Shown here: piece after piece, positions 9,662 to 18,525 of the stretch | Numbering within the stretch: position 1 is the first letter of the stretch | How the letters are laid out: each line of letters opens with the position of its first letter | Assembly: GCF_026240015.1 (NCBI RefSeq) | Contig: NZ_JAPIUX010000001.1 | Span: 372,001-436,000, forward strand | Origin: Acetobacter farinalis | GTDB lineage: Bacteria; Pseudomonadota; Alphaproteobacteria; Acetobacterales; Acetobacteraceae | Length of the DNA: 64,000 nucleotides | Direction: 5' to 3' | Notes under the pieces: model-generated | Told to the model about the DNA's origin: nothing | Seen by the model: the letters and a program-made list of their open reading frames with translations, nothing else | Database searches by the model: none | Made by a program: the position numbers and the translations under genes

Positions 9662-9662
9662 G
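9623..9662 (+). repeat. Two mutually exclusive hairpins in the rnhB leader
   Basis: Hairpin A pairs GAGTCGCA (9623-9630) with TGCGACTC (9636-9643). Hairpin B pairs CGACTCGGTTA (9638-9648) with TAACCGAGTCG (9652-9662). They share the middle arm 9638-9643, so only one can form at a time. Each outer and middle arm holds a GANTC site. Hairpin B ends 25 bases before the rnhB start codon. No U-run follows either hairpin. Confidence 0.75.
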
Positions 9663-9687
9663 AGCAAAATGAGTGGAAAGAGGGGTC

Positions 9688-10317
9688 ATGCCGGATTTTA
9701 CACGGGAGAAGCAGCACGGCGGTCGCGTGGCCGGCGTTGATGAAGTCGGGCGTGGTCCGCTTGCTGGTCCCGTGGTGGCTGCCGCTGTGGTGTTCGGTGC
9801 AGGCGTGCCGGACGATCTGGCAGCCGTTATTGATGATTCCAAAAAACTGAAACCGGCGGTGCGTGAGGCTATTGCGGCCCGCCTGCCAAGTGTGCCCGGC
9901 ATTGAAATTGCCCTGGGCGCAGCCTCCACCACTGAAATTGATACGCTCAACATCCATCACGCCGCGCATCTGGCCATGCAGCGTGCCGTTGCGCGCCTGC
10001 CGCGCCTGCCGGACCATGTTCTGGTGGACGGGAACAAGCTGCCATCCTTCGGGTGCAGCGCGGAAGCCGTTGTGGGCGGGGACAGGCTGAGCCTTTCCAT
10101 TGCCGCGGCGTCCATCATGGCCAAGGTGGTGCGTGACCGCATCATGGCCCGGCTGGATACGCGCTGGCCCGCCTATGGCTGGGAGCGCAATGCGGGATAC
10201 GGCACGGAACACCACCGTGAGGCTCTGGGGAGCGTGGGGGTTACCCCGCACCATCGTAAAACATTCGGCACAGTGCGCCGGCAGATTGAACATATTGCAA
10301 CGGAGGGCCGGGCATGA
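9688..10317 (+). CDS. rnhB: Ribonuclease HII
   Basis: Cleaves RNA in RNA-DNA hybrids and removes single ribonucleotides misincorporated in DNA. 209 residues from ATG 9688, preceded by GAGGGG. An in-frame GTG at 9673 would add five residues. The family signature GVDEVGRGPLAGPVVAAAV is at residues 16-34, with catalytic D18 and E19. Further type 2 signatures are VLVDGNKLP, the IAAASIMAKVVRDR helix and the YGWERNAGYGTEHHREAL block. The gene overlaps ccrM by ATGA at its 3' end, so the two are probably co-translated. Length is normal for bacterial RNase HII. Confidence 0.96.
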   Translation: MPDFTREKQHGGRVAGVDEVGRGPLAGPVVAAAVVFGAGVPDDLAAVIDDSKKLKPAVREAIAARLPSVPGIEIALGAASTTEIDTLNIHHAAHLAMQRAVARLPRLPDHVLVDGNKLPSFGCSAEAVVGGDRLSLSIAAASIMAKVVRDRIMARLDTRWPAYGWERNAGYGTEHHREALGSVGVTPHHRKTFGTVRRQIEHIATEGRA

Positions 10318-11438
10318 GCGGCGCTGAATCACTCACTATGGAACTCCCTCTTGATCAGATCCTGCGCGGCGAATGTGTGGAAACCATGCGCAGCCTGCCA
10401 TCCGGTTCGGTTGACTGTGTGTTTGCTGACCCGCCGTATAACCTCCAGCTGCGCGGTGAACTGCGTCGGCCGGATGACAGTCTCGTGGATGGGGTGGATG
10501 ATGATTGGGACAAGTTTTCCGATCTGGCGGAGTATGACCGCTTTACCCGTGCCTGGCTGACAGAAGCGCGCCGCGTGCTGCACAAGGATGGCACGATCTG
10601 GGTGATTGGCTCCTATCATAATATTTTTCGCATCGGCGCGATTTTGCAGGATCTGGGGTTCTGGATTCTGAATGACATTGTCTGGCGCAAGTCCAACCCC
10701 ATGCCGAATTTCCGTGGGCGGCGCTTTACCAATGCCCATGAAACGATGATCTGGGCTGCCCGGAGCGAGGACAGCCGCTATCGCTTCAACTATCAGGCCA
10801 TGAAGGCCCTGAATGATGACGTGCAGATGCGGTCTGACTGGTATCTGCCGCTGTGCACGGGCAATGAGCGCCTGCGCAATGAGCACGGCCTGAAGCTGCA
10901 CCCCACCCAGAAGCCCGAAAGCCTGCTGCACCGGGTTCTGCTGGCCTCAACCTCGGTGGGGGATGTCGTGCTGGACCCGTTCACGGGCACAGGCACCACA
11001 CCGGCCATGGCGAAGCGGCTGCGCCGCCGGTTTGTCGGGATTGAGCGCCACCCGGATTATGTGGAAGCGGCTCGGGCGCGTGTGGCGCGGGAAGAGCCTC
11101 TGGCGGATGATGCCGTGACGACCACGCTGGACAAGCGTGAAGCGCCGCGCGTGCCGTTTGGCAGTCTGGTCGAGCAGGGCTTCCTGTCCGCCGGTGTGGT
11201 GCTGGCGGATAAAAAGCAGCGCGTGCATGCCACGGTCTCGCCTGATGGCACGTTGGTCAGCGGCATGAAGCGCGGGTCCATTCACAAGATTGGGGCCATG
11301 TTGACCAATGCGCCTTCCTGCAATGGCTGGACCTTCTGGCACTTTGAGCGGGATGGCGTGTGGCTGCCGCTGGATGTGCTGCGGCAGGAAAGCCTGAACC
11401 AGTCCGGGCCGGGTGCCAGCAACGTGATTTCTGTCTGA
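10314..11438 (+). CDS. ccrM: Cell-cycle DNA adenine methyltransferase CcrM (GANTC)
   Basis: Transfers a methyl group from S-adenosylmethionine to the N6 of adenine in GANTC. 374 residues from ATG 10314, with GGAGG seven bases upstream inside rnhB. The catalytic motif DPPY is at residues 39-42 and the SAM-binding motif DPFTGTGTT at 221-229. This order (IV before I) is that of beta-class amino-methyltransferases, to which CcrM belongs. HPTQKPESLLHRVLL is also characteristic. The last 100 residues (FGSLVEQGFLSAGVVLADKK to the end) match the RAMA-type C-terminal domain found in CcrM but not in shorter restriction-system enzymes. No restriction enzyme gene is adjacent, so this is an orphan regulatory methylase. 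Its leader is rich in its own target site. Confidence 0.96.
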   Translation: MSGAESLTMELPLDQILRGECVETMRSLPSGSVDCVFADPPYNLQLRGELRRPDDSLVDGVDDDWDKFSDLAEYDRFTRAWLTEARRVLHKDGTIWVIGSYHNIFRIGAILQDLGFWILNDIVWRKSNPMPNFRGRRFTNAHETMIWAARSEDSRYRFNYQAMKALNDDVQMRSDWYLPLCTGNERLRNEHGLKLHPTQKPESLLHRVLLASTSVGDVVLDPFTGTGTTPAMAKRLRRRFVGIERHPDYVEAARARVAREEPLADDAVTTTLDKREAPRVPFGSLVEQGFLSAGVVLADKKQRVHATVSPDGTLVSGMKRGSIHKIGAMLTNAPSCNGWTFWHFERDGVWLPLDVLRQESLNQSGPGASNVISV

Positions 11439-11486
11439 AAAACGGGGGCAGGGCTTTGGCCCTGCTCCGGGCAGGATGCCGTTCAT

Positions 11487-11519
11487 AAAAAAAGCCGCCC
11501 GTCAGGGGCGGCTTTTTTT
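11487..11519. terminator. Bidirectional intrinsic terminator
   Basis: Seven adenines (11487-11493), stem GCCGCCC (11494-11500), loop GTCAG, stem GGGCGGC (11506-11512) and seven thymines (11513-11519). It lies between the convergent ccrM and ankyrin-type genes and can serve both strands. Confidence 0.92.
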
Positions 11520-11549
11520 ATGGTGAAGTCTGTTGCGGCGTTGCGGAAA

Positions 11550-12155
11550 TTAGCTTCCGCCAAACCCGAGGAAGCCAACATCCGGGCGGGCTGTGCCGCC
11601 GCTATGATCAAAGCGGCTGGCCGTGGCTGATTTCGCATTATGCCGTCCGGCGGTGCCGCCAATGGTCAGATGGCCGGAGCCGCTTTCCGTATCCATTTCG
11701 CGCGTTTGCGTCGCGACATCGGTGCGGGGGCGTTCATCACCACCGCGCAGGGAGAGCAGCAGGAAGGTGATGGGGTTGCGGTTCAGATCAATGGACATAT
11801 CCAGCGGGGTCTGACCCAGCACATTGCGGTGCTCAAGGTCCGCGCCACGGTTCACCGCTTCCTTGGCGGAATTCAGGCTGCCACGGTTGATGGCGTCAAA
11901 CAGGGCGGCTGTCGGCTCCATATCCGTGTTGTAATGGTCATTCTCGTCATCATCCTCAACAGCACCGGGGATGGCGGCAGGAGGCGCTGCGCGCTTCATG
12001 GCCTTGGCGGCTTCCGCTTTCTGGGCCGCGGCTTCCGCTGCAGCCTGAGCCTCGGCCTCACGGGCGGACTGGGCCAGAACGGGTGTGGCGCAGGCAAAAA
12101 GGAGACTGCCACAAACCATGAGAGCAGCCGGAGTAAAGCGGAAGGAACGGGTCAT
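11550..12155 (-). CDS. Exported ankyrin-repeat-like protein, function unknown
   Basis: 201 residues from ATG 12155, which sits directly before a signal peptide (MTRSFRF, then a hydrophobic core ending ATPVLAQ). An upstream in-frame ATG at 12194 would bury the signal. After the signal comes an Ala/Glu/Lys-rich helical segment (AREAEAQAAAEAAAQKAEAAK), then an acidic DDDENDHYN stretch. The segment TAALFDAINRGSLNSAKEAVNRGADLEHRNVLGQTPLDMSIDL reads as one to two ankyrin repeats. The C-terminus is Gly/Thr/Ser-rich and ends in FLGFGGS. It is probably a periplasmic protein-interaction module. The role is not recognised. It is convergent with ccrM and follows the MoxR operon on the same strand with a 69-bp gap. 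Confidence 0.7.
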   Translation of the reverse strand: MTRSFRFTPAALMVCGSLLFACATPVLAQSAREAEAQAAAEAAAQKAEAAKAMKRAAPPAAIPGAVEDDDENDHYNTDMEPTAALFDAINRGSLNSAKEAVNRGADLEHRNVLGQTPLDMSIDLNRNPITFLLLSLRGGDERPRTDVATQTREMDTESGSGHLTIGGTAGRHNAKSATASRFDHSGGTARPDVGFLGFGGS

Positions 12156-12224
12156 GATCTGTCCATAAGGGGCACGTGAATCATTATTTACCATACTGGC
12201 GTGCAGGCGGAAAGGAAAAGGCAC

Positions 12225-14399
12225 TCAGCGCCGTCCTTCCCGCCACCAGCCTGCGAAGAACAGGCCGAGCGAAGCCACCAGCATCACCCATGCCGGGAGC
12301 AGGGGGGTGGCGCTTCTGCCGGTTACCACATGGGCGTTCCGGTGCGGGAAGCCCATCCAGCCCGCTCCGTGGGGCGTGCTGTCATCTGTCAGGCGCAGGG
12401 CCGGAACGGTGGGATGTTCGCTGTCTGCCCCCAGCCAGAACACGCCACCACCGGAGGCTGTGGTCAGGGCGTTCAGGCGGGTGGCTGTGGTTCTCAGGTC
12501 CGCAAACTCCTGCGGGTCAGCCTGCACGGGGGCGGCGAAGGCTTTGTGCGTGCCATCATCCACCTGCCAGATGCCGGGCTGTTCGGCGGGCATGCGGCCA
12601 AGGCTGAGGCCCGAGGCGTCCTCCCTGTTTCCGGTATCTTCCGCAGGCGGTTGCAGGCGCAGGGATGTCGTGGCGCCGGAGGGGGATGTGACGGTAACGC
12701 TCCGGTGCGGGTCTCCCGTTGAACTGCGGCGCGTGACAGTCAGTTCTCCTCCGGCGATGCCCGCCGTGAGTTGTTCTTCCTCCAACTCCGGCTCTTTCAT
12801 CAGCCAGTGCGAAATCCGGCGGAGCAGTTCGGCCTGCGGGCCACCGCCGCCTTCACCGCGGGACCACAGCCAGATCTGGTCAGACAGCAGCAGCGCCACA
12901 CGCCCCTGATCCACATGGTCCAGCACCAGAAGAGGGGCGTTGTCCGGCCCGCTCATCAGCGTCTGCCCGTGGGTGGAGTCCGGCTTGAGCGCGCGGTACC
13001 ACGGGCCCCACTGTCCGGGGATGCTCAGTGCTGTATCCGCCCCCACGCTGTTGGGCGGCGGCGCGCCGGGCAGGGCGGCGGTTACCGGGTGGCGGCGGCC
13101 TTCGGCTGTCAGCTTCGGGCGGAAGCGCTGCTCCACCATACCCCCTTCAGACGGCACATGCGCGGGCAGGATATCCCCCACCGGTGTGTCCTGAAGGGTG
13201 CCGGGGCCGACAAATTCCGGACCGCCCGTCAGCAGCAGCCCGCCCCCTTTGCGTACAAAGTTGGCGATGTTGTTCAGATAGGCATGCGGCAGGATGTTTC
13301 TGTTCTCAAACCCGTCCAGAATGATCAGATCAAACTGGTTGATCTTGTCCTGAAACAGCTCCCGTACGGGGAAGGCTATCAGCGCAAGATCGGACAGGGG
13401 CGTGCCATCATCCTTGTCTGGTGGGCGCAGGATGGTGAAGTGAATGAGATCAACCGAAGGATCAGCCTTCAGCAGCCGCCGCCAGACGCGCTCGCCCTGA
13501 TTGGGGGTGCCGGAAATCAGCAGCACGCGCAGCCTGTCCCGAATGCCGGTAATGCGCGTGACGGACTGGTTGTTGATCTGTGAGACTTCTCCCTCCAGCG
13601 GTGAGACAGAGAGGCTGACCAGCATCTGCCCCGGGCGCGGCACCGGAAGGGAAATATCCTGCGGGGAGCCCGTGCGCACGGGGATGACAACCGGCTCTTC
13701 CCCATTGACGCGCAAGGTCACATCCGCCTGCATGCCGGGCGTGGTGCCGGGGCCGAGATCATCCACCTGCACGCGCAGGCTGGCAGGCTGGCCGACAATG
13801 GCATAGGGCGGGGCCTGAAGAATGCGGAGCTGCCGGTCAGTCTCCTCCGCCCTGGCGGGCAGGAGAATATGCAGGGGCAGGGTCAGGTGCTGGCCGTCCG
13901 GCGTGGTCGGGCGCAGGCGGTCCGGCATGCCGGGAGGGATGTCAGTCACCTGCCCATCCGTGATCATCACCGCGCCAGCAAGCTGGTCTGGCGGGATATC
14001 GGCCGCGGCCTGATCCAGCGCATCAAACAGGCGGGTACCATTATGGCCGGAGGAGCGGACCGGCACGGTGCGCAGGTTCAGCCCTTCCGTATGGGCCTGC
14101 GCCAGAGTGCTGGCGGCCTGCCGGGCAATGGCCGCGCGCTGGCCAACGGACATGGAGGGGGATTGGTCCACCAGCAGCAGCGCTGTTTCGGGCAGGACAT
14201 GCCAGCTTTCATGCAGCCGCTGCGGCCCCGCCAGCCAGAGCAGAAGGGAGAGCATAGCCGCCAGCCGGAAGACGGCGCCTTTCGAGCGGCGGAAGAGGGC
14301 ATACCCGCAGAGTGCCAGTGCAAGGAGGCCAAGGGCCGCCAGCACCCAGAGCGGAACAAGGGGGGCAAAGCCAAGGGAGCGGGAAAGAGCGTGAGGCAT
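12225..14399 (-). CDS. Membrane protein with VWA-like and glutamine-amidotransferase-like domains
   Basis: 724 residues, last gene of the MoxR operon. Two membrane segments lie at residues 14-36 and 44-58. They are followed by a von Willebrand A-like stretch with the metal-site pattern D-x-S-x-S in DQSPSMS (residues 78-84) and VMITDGQVTDIPPGMPDRL. The middle part (RLRVLLISGTPNQGERVWRRLL, FDLIILDGFENRN, FVRKGGGLLLTGGPEFVG, about residues 290-400) resembles the class I glutamine amidotransferase-like fold found in such large membrane proteins. No catalytic cysteine is evident there. A final membrane helix is at about 700-719. It is probably a cytoplasmic-membrane protein with a large periplasmic part. 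The function is unknown; its partners are probably the proteins encoded just upstream. Confidence 0.8.
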   Translation of the reverse strand: MPHALSRSLGFAPLVPLWVLAALGLLALALCGYALFRRSKGAVFRLAAMLSLLLWLAGPQRLHESWHVLPETALLLVDQSPSMSVGQRAAIARQAASTLAQAHTEGLNLRTVPVRSSGHNGTRLFDALDQAAADIPPDQLAGAVMITDGQVTDIPPGMPDRLRPTTPDGQHLTLPLHILLPARAEETDRQLRILQAPPYAIVGQPASLRVQVDDLGPGTTPGMQADVTLRVNGEEPVVIPVRTGSPQDISLPVPRPGQMLVSLSVSPLEGEVSQINNQSVTRITGIRDRLRVLLISGTPNQGERVWRRLLKADPSVDLIHFTILRPPDKDDGTPLSDLALIAFPVRELFQDKINQFDLIILDGFENRNILPHAYLNNIANFVRKGGGLLLTGGPEFVGPGTLQDTPVGDILPAHVPSEGGMVEQRFRPKLTAEGRRHPVTAALPGAPPPNSVGADTALSIPGQWGPWYRALKPDSTHGQTLMSGPDNAPLLVLDHVDQGRVALLLSDQIWLWSRGEGGGGPQAELLRRISHWLMKEPELEEEQLTAGIAGGELTVTRRSSTGDPHRSVTVTSPSGATTSLRLQPPAEDTGNREDASGLSLGRMPAEQPGIWQVDDGTHKAFAAPVQADPQEFADLRTTATRLNALTTASGGGVFWLGADSEHPTVPALRLTDDSTPHGAGWMGFPHRNAHVVTGRSATPLLPAWVMLVASLGLFFAGWWREGRR

Positions 14400-14404
14400 G
14401 GTGC

Positions 14405-17400
14405 TTATTCTCCCAGCCGCTTGAGCAACATGGGCACATGCACCTGATCAGCCTTGTAGTTGCCTGTCAGCGCATAAATGATGGTGTTGACGCCAAAACG
14501 GTAGGCCAGTTGCCGCTGGTCTGCGCCTTCGGGCAGCACGGCGAAGGGTGTATTGCCGTTTTCATCCACCGCCCATGCATGCGCCCAGTCTGCCGAGCCG
14601 ATAATCACCGGGCTGACATCATCATTTTCGGCTTCACCTTCCCGCGCCACCCATACCGGTTGCCCGGCATAACGGCCGGGGAAGTCATGCAGCATGTAGA
14701 ACGTGTGCGCCAGAAGATGGTGGTCTGTCATGGTCATGAGAGGCGGGATGGGCAGACCGGCGGTCACCCGGCGCAGGGCAGAGCGGGTGCCGGGGGCATC
14801 CCCCGCAAAAGGGCTGCCGCCTTCTTCACTCTGCGCGGCGGGGTCCTGCCCCTGTGTGTCAATCAGCAGGATGCCACCATGCGCCATGTAGGCGGTGAGG
14901 GCTGCGGTCATGGCCGGGGTTGGCGCGGCATCCGGCGTAATGGGCCAGTAGAGCAGCGGGTAATAGCTGAGGTCATCCTGCCCCGGCCGCACACCATCAG
15001 GGTGCCCGAGCATGGCGGAGGTGCGGGCATTGGCATAATCGGACAGCCCCTGAAGTCCCTGACGGGAGACCGTATCAATCTCGTCATGCCCGGTGATGAC
15101 ATAGGCCAGCCGTGTTTCCAGCGCTGCCCCAGGCACCTGAGTAGGGCTCGCGGGAGTAGGCGGTGCGCCGGGTGGCGTGAGGGTGCTCGCTACGGGCGGA
15201 TTTTTCGTGGCGGCGGGTGACACGGAGGCGGGTGCAGGTGTCACTCCCTGTCCGGCTTCCGGCGCGCTTCCGGGAGATGCATTTTCAGCAGGTGCCGCTG
15301 CCGGGGCAACGGTTGGCCGGGCGTGGGCGGGAGCCGGGGGGAACAGGGCCGGAGAGAGAAGCCCGCAAAGCAGCAGGAGAGGCAGGGCGGAGTTGCCGGG
15401 AGGGGTTTTTCTGAGCGGCAGGCCCAGAAAACCCGCCCGCATGAGCAGGACCAGCAAGCCATCCAGCAGCAGCAGGGCGGCGGCGGCACACAGGAAGAAG
15501 GGCGCGAAGGCGGTATCCGGCCTGCGACCGCCGGGGCTGGTGACGGTGCCTACCGGTGCCGCTGCGGAAAGATGGGTGTTCGGGGTGCTGGCGTTCAGCG
15601 CGCGGCGGGCCGCCTGCGGGCCGTAGAGGCCCGGCGGGTGCGCGGGGGAGACAGTCGTGCGGGCAAAATCGCTGGCCTTCAGGCCGCGTGCGGCAGGTGG
15701 GGGCGGGGCGAGTACACCATCTCCATCCAGTGTCAGCACCGGGGCCAGAAGGCTGTCATCCGGCGGAAGGGTCACGCCATTGGCGTGGTCTGTCAGCCTC
15801 TGGAGCATGGCGACAAACAGGCCGGACAGCGGCAGGCTGGACCAGTCCGCCGTGCTGCTTACATGGAAGAGGATAATATCCCCCTTGCCCAGCGTGGCAT
15901 GGGTGACCAGCGGCGTGCCATCGGCCAGACGCGCCCAGCTATGAGCGGAAAGATCGGCCACCGGGCTGGCCAGAACCTGCCGTGAGACCGTGACATCCGC
16001 CGGGATGCTCAGCCCGTGGAACGGGGAGGACGCATCAAACGGAGCCAGCTTTTGCGGTGCGCCCCATGTCATGGTGCCGCCAAGCTGGCGGGAACCATCC
16101 AGCAGGGCAACCGGCAGGAGGTCTGCCGTCGGGTCTGCCATGGTGCCATCCGCCGAGGGGCCGGTGTGCGCTGGCGGTGCGTCCGCGTCCTTATCCTCCG
16201 GGTCTGCGCCGGTGGGTGCGTCCGGGAGCGCGCCCGCGGCATCCGTATGCTGTGCGCCTGCCAGAGCCGGGCCTGCAAAGCGGATCAGTGTGCCGCCGTT
16301 TTTCACCCAGTCCTGCACCTTCCGGCGGATGGCCGGGTTTGCCAGTGTGCCATCCGGCGCGATGATGACGGAGAGCGGCTGGGCCAGCAGGGCCGCCGGT
16401 GTGCCTTCATGCAGGTCCGCCGTGGGGGCAAGGGCGCGGCGCAGGTAGAAAAGCGGGCCGATCAGGGGGGTATCCGCCGCACCCGAGGTCATCAGCCCCA
16501 CGGGACGCAGGCGGTCTCCTTCATCAAACAGCAGGGTTGTGGCGGCGCTGGCCTGCCCTGAGAGGGAAAGCTGATCAATCCGGTTTCGGACAGCGGTGGG
16601 GAGTGTGACGGGCACATCCATCTCCGCGGCTCCGGCGGGCAGAACCAGAGGCATGACGGCCAGTGTGCCGCCGTCCTGCGCGTGTACGCGCACGGAAAAG
16701 CTGCGGGGTGCAGGCTGCGGCAGGGCCAGAAGCCGCGCCATTTGTGTGCTGGTGCGTTCAGCCGCCGGAGCCAGTGCGAGAACAGAGGCTTCCGGGAAAT
16801 GTATCTCCCTCACCGGGCCGCAGGACCGCAGGGCGCGGGCAAAGGCGGCATCACCGGGAGAGGCAACGCCGTCCGCCAGATAGATCACGCTGCCTTTTGT
16901 CCGGGGGGCTGCCTCCAGAGTGCGGGCTATGGCGGCGCGGTCCGTGCCCCAGGGGGCGGGACGCATACTGTCCAACTCCTGCCGGACCGCATGGGCGGTG
17001 CGGGCGGCGGGCGGCTGTGTGGGGCGTCCGTCCGCGGCGGGGGCGGTGCGTACAAACAGGATGGGGCGACCGGCATGCCCGGCATCATCCACCAGCCCCT
17101 GCGCGGTGGCGATGCGCTGTCCCCAGTCGGATGCCGAGAACATGCCATCATCCATCACCAGAACCAGCGGGCCCTGACCTGTGCTGGGCAGGCGGTCTCC
17201 CTGCAGCACGGGTTGTGCCAGCCCCAGCACCAGACAGGTTACGGCGGCCAGACGAACAAGGAGCAGCCAGAGCGGGGAGCGCACGGCGTCATTCTGCTGC
17301 GGGCGCAGGGCGAGCAGGAGCGCCACTGCGGGGAAAATCTGCTGGCGCGGGGCAGGCGGCGTGGCGCGGAGAAGCCACCAGACAATGGGGAGCGTCAGAA

Positions 17401-17434
17401 AGCCGAGAAGGGCGATTGGTGCCAGAAAAATCAT
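14405..17434 (-). CDS. BatA-like membrane protein with C-terminal DUF4159 domain
   Basis: 1009 residues. The N-terminus (FLAPIALLGFLTLPIVWWLLRATPP, a loop, then a second helix WLLLVRLAAVTCLVLGLAQPVL) is the double-helix module seen in Bacteroides BatA-type aerotolerance proteins. A VWA-like region follows (LVLVMDDGMFSASDWGQRI), whose metal site is degenerate. Two further membrane helices flank a short loop around residues 650-700, and a Pro/Ala-rich linker spans about 700-765. The C-terminal 240 residues (LAYVITGHDEIDTVSRQGLQGLSDY, then DDLSYYPLLYWPI and GGILLIDTQGQD) fit DUF4159. It overlaps the DUF58 gene by 4 bp and is followed after 5 bp by the VWA/amidotransferase-like gene. Biochemical function unknown. 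Confidence 0.83.
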   Translation of the reverse strand: MIFLAPIALLGFLTLPIVWWLLRATPPAPRQQIFPAVALLLALRPQQNDAVRSPLWLLLVRLAAVTCLVLGLAQPVLQGDRLPSTGQGPLVLVMDDGMFSASDWGQRIATAQGLVDDAGHAGRPILFVRTAPAADGRPTQPPAARTAHAVRQELDSMRPAPWGTDRAAIARTLEAAPRTKGSVIYLADGVASPGDAAFARALRSCGPVREIHFPEASVLALAPAAERTSTQMARLLALPQPAPRSFSVRVHAQDGGTLAVMPLVLPAGAAEMDVPVTLPTAVRNRIDQLSLSGQASAATTLLFDEGDRLRPVGLMTSGAADTPLIGPLFYLRRALAPTADLHEGTPAALLAQPLSVIIAPDGTLANPAIRRKVQDWVKNGGTLIRFAGPALAGAQHTDAAGALPDAPTGADPEDKDADAPPAHTGPSADGTMADPTADLLPVALLDGSRQLGGTMTWGAPQKLAPFDASSPFHGLSIPADVTVSRQVLASPVADLSAHSWARLADGTPLVTHATLGKGDIILFHVSSTADWSSLPLSGLFVAMLQRLTDHANGVTLPPDDSLLAPVLTLDGDGVLAPPPPAARGLKASDFARTTVSPAHPPGLYGPQAARRALNASTPNTHLSAAAPVGTVTSPGGRRPDTAFAPFFLCAAAALLLLDGLLVLLMRAGFLGLPLRKTPPGNSALPLLLLCGLLSPALFPPAPAHARPTVAPAAAPAENASPGSAPEAGQGVTPAPASVSPAATKNPPVASTLTPPGAPPTPASPTQVPGAALETRLAYVITGHDEIDTVSRQGLQGLSDYANARTSAMLGHPDGVRPGQDDLSYYPLLYWPITPDAAPTPAMTAALTAYMAHGGILLIDTQGQDPAAQSEEGGSPFAGDAPGTRSALRRVTAGLPIPPLMTMTDHHLLAHTFYMLHDFPGRYAGQPVWVAREGEAENDDVSPVIIGSADWAHAWAVDENGNTPFAVLPEGADQRQLAYRFGVNTIIYALTGNYKADQVHVPMLLKRLGE

Positions 17435-18525
17435 GACTGGCCCCCGTGCGTGCCGGAATGCGTGCCAGAGCGTGTGTCCGCCCGCGCCCTGGACGGTGCG
17501 CCGGAGAACCGGCCGGAAAAGAGAGAGTGCAGGGTCAGAAGGGTGGGCAGGGGCGGTTCATCCGTGCTGTGCAGGACAAGGTCATGCCCGTATCGGGTGG
17601 CGAGAGCTGCAAGCTCTTCGGTGCGGGCTTCAACCAGACGCGTATAGTCCTGCCGCAGTGTCTGCACGTTTGGCAGGATACGCTCGGGTTCACCTTCCAG
17701 CCCTTCAAACCGCACGCGGCCCTGATAGGGCAGGGTGCGTTCCGCCGGGTCCATCACCTGCACCAGATGCGCGCGCACCGGGCGAGCAGCCAGATGATGC
17801 AGGCAGCTTCGGACATCCTCCTCCGGGCAGAGGAAATCACTGACAATCAGCAGGTGGGCATGGCGGGGCAGCATGGTGCCGGAGGGCAGGGCCGGGCGGC
17901 GGGCTGGTGGTTCCGCCGCGAGTTGGGCCAGCCCGAGCGCCAGACGTTCCAGCGGGCTGCCGCCTGTGGGCAGCGTGGCCGGACCGGTGGGGGCAAGCAG
18001 GCGGACCCGCTCCCCGTTGCGCAGCAGCAGTGCCGCCGTGGCGAGCGTGATCAGAAGGGCGCTGTCCAGCTTTTCGGGCAGGGAGGAGGCGGAACGCCAG
18101 GCCATGGAGGAGGAGAGATCACACCAGAGGAACACGGTCTGGGCGGACTCGGCCTCTGTCTCCCGCACATAGGCGTGAGTGCTGCGGGCGGACTGCCGCC
18201 AGTCTATGGCGCTGGCGGGCTCACCGGGCAGTGCCTGCCGATATTGCCAGAAGGTCTCTCCCCCGCCGGAGCGGCGCTGGCCGTGCTGGCCCGCAAAAAG
18301 CGTTGCGGCACTCTGGTCTGCCTGAAGCACCAGCCCCGGCAGGCGCGCCGCCAGAGCGGAGGCCGTGCTGACGGCGGCAGGGCCTGCACCGGCTGCCCCA
18401 GCCTGCGCCGGGGTACCGTGGGGGGAAGCCCCCTGAGGCCGCAGGCGCCGGAACAGGGCGGAAGGAGAGAAATCAAACAAGGGCAATGCGTCAGCCAAGC
18501 CTGTTGACAAGACGGGTGAGGACAT
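17431..18525 (-). CDS. DUF58 domain protein of the MoxR operon
   Basis: 364 residues from ATG 18525, a start that overlaps the end of moxR by 35 bp. A start at 18540 is also possible. The DUF58 signature is clear: FWQYRQALPGEPASAIDWRQSARSTHAYVRE, followed by a VWA-like segment FLWCDLSSSMAW with the D-x-S-x-S pattern, and later LLIVSDFLCPEEDV. DUF58 proteins typically sit next to MoxR ATPases, which are thought to act as chaperones that load metal or cofactor onto VWA-domain partners. No membrane helices are apparent, unlike many DUF58 proteins. The C-terminus is His/Gly/Thr-rich. Confidence 0.88.
   Translation of the reverse strand: MSSPVLSTGLADALPLFDFSPSALFRRLRPQGASPHGTPAQAGAAGAGPAAVSTASALAARLPGLVLQADQSAATLFAGQHGQRRSGGGETFWQYRQALPGEPASAIDWRQSARSTHAYVRETEAESAQTVFLWCDLSSSMAWRSASSLPEKLDSALLITLATAALLLRNGERVRLLAPTGPATLPTGGSPLERLALGLAQLAAEPPARRPALPSGTMLPRHAHLLIVSDFLCPEEDVRSCLHHLAARPVRAHLVQVMDPAERTLPYQGRVRFEGLEGEPERILPNVQTLRQDYTRLVEARTEELAALATRYGHDLVLHSTDEPPLPTLLTLHSLFSGRFSGAPSRARADTRSGTHSGTHGGQS

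Noticed and set aside
9570..9662. Hairpins after the CsbD-like gene as intrinsic terminators
   Set aside because: None is followed by a thymine run; the GANTC content and position before rnhB point to control instead.
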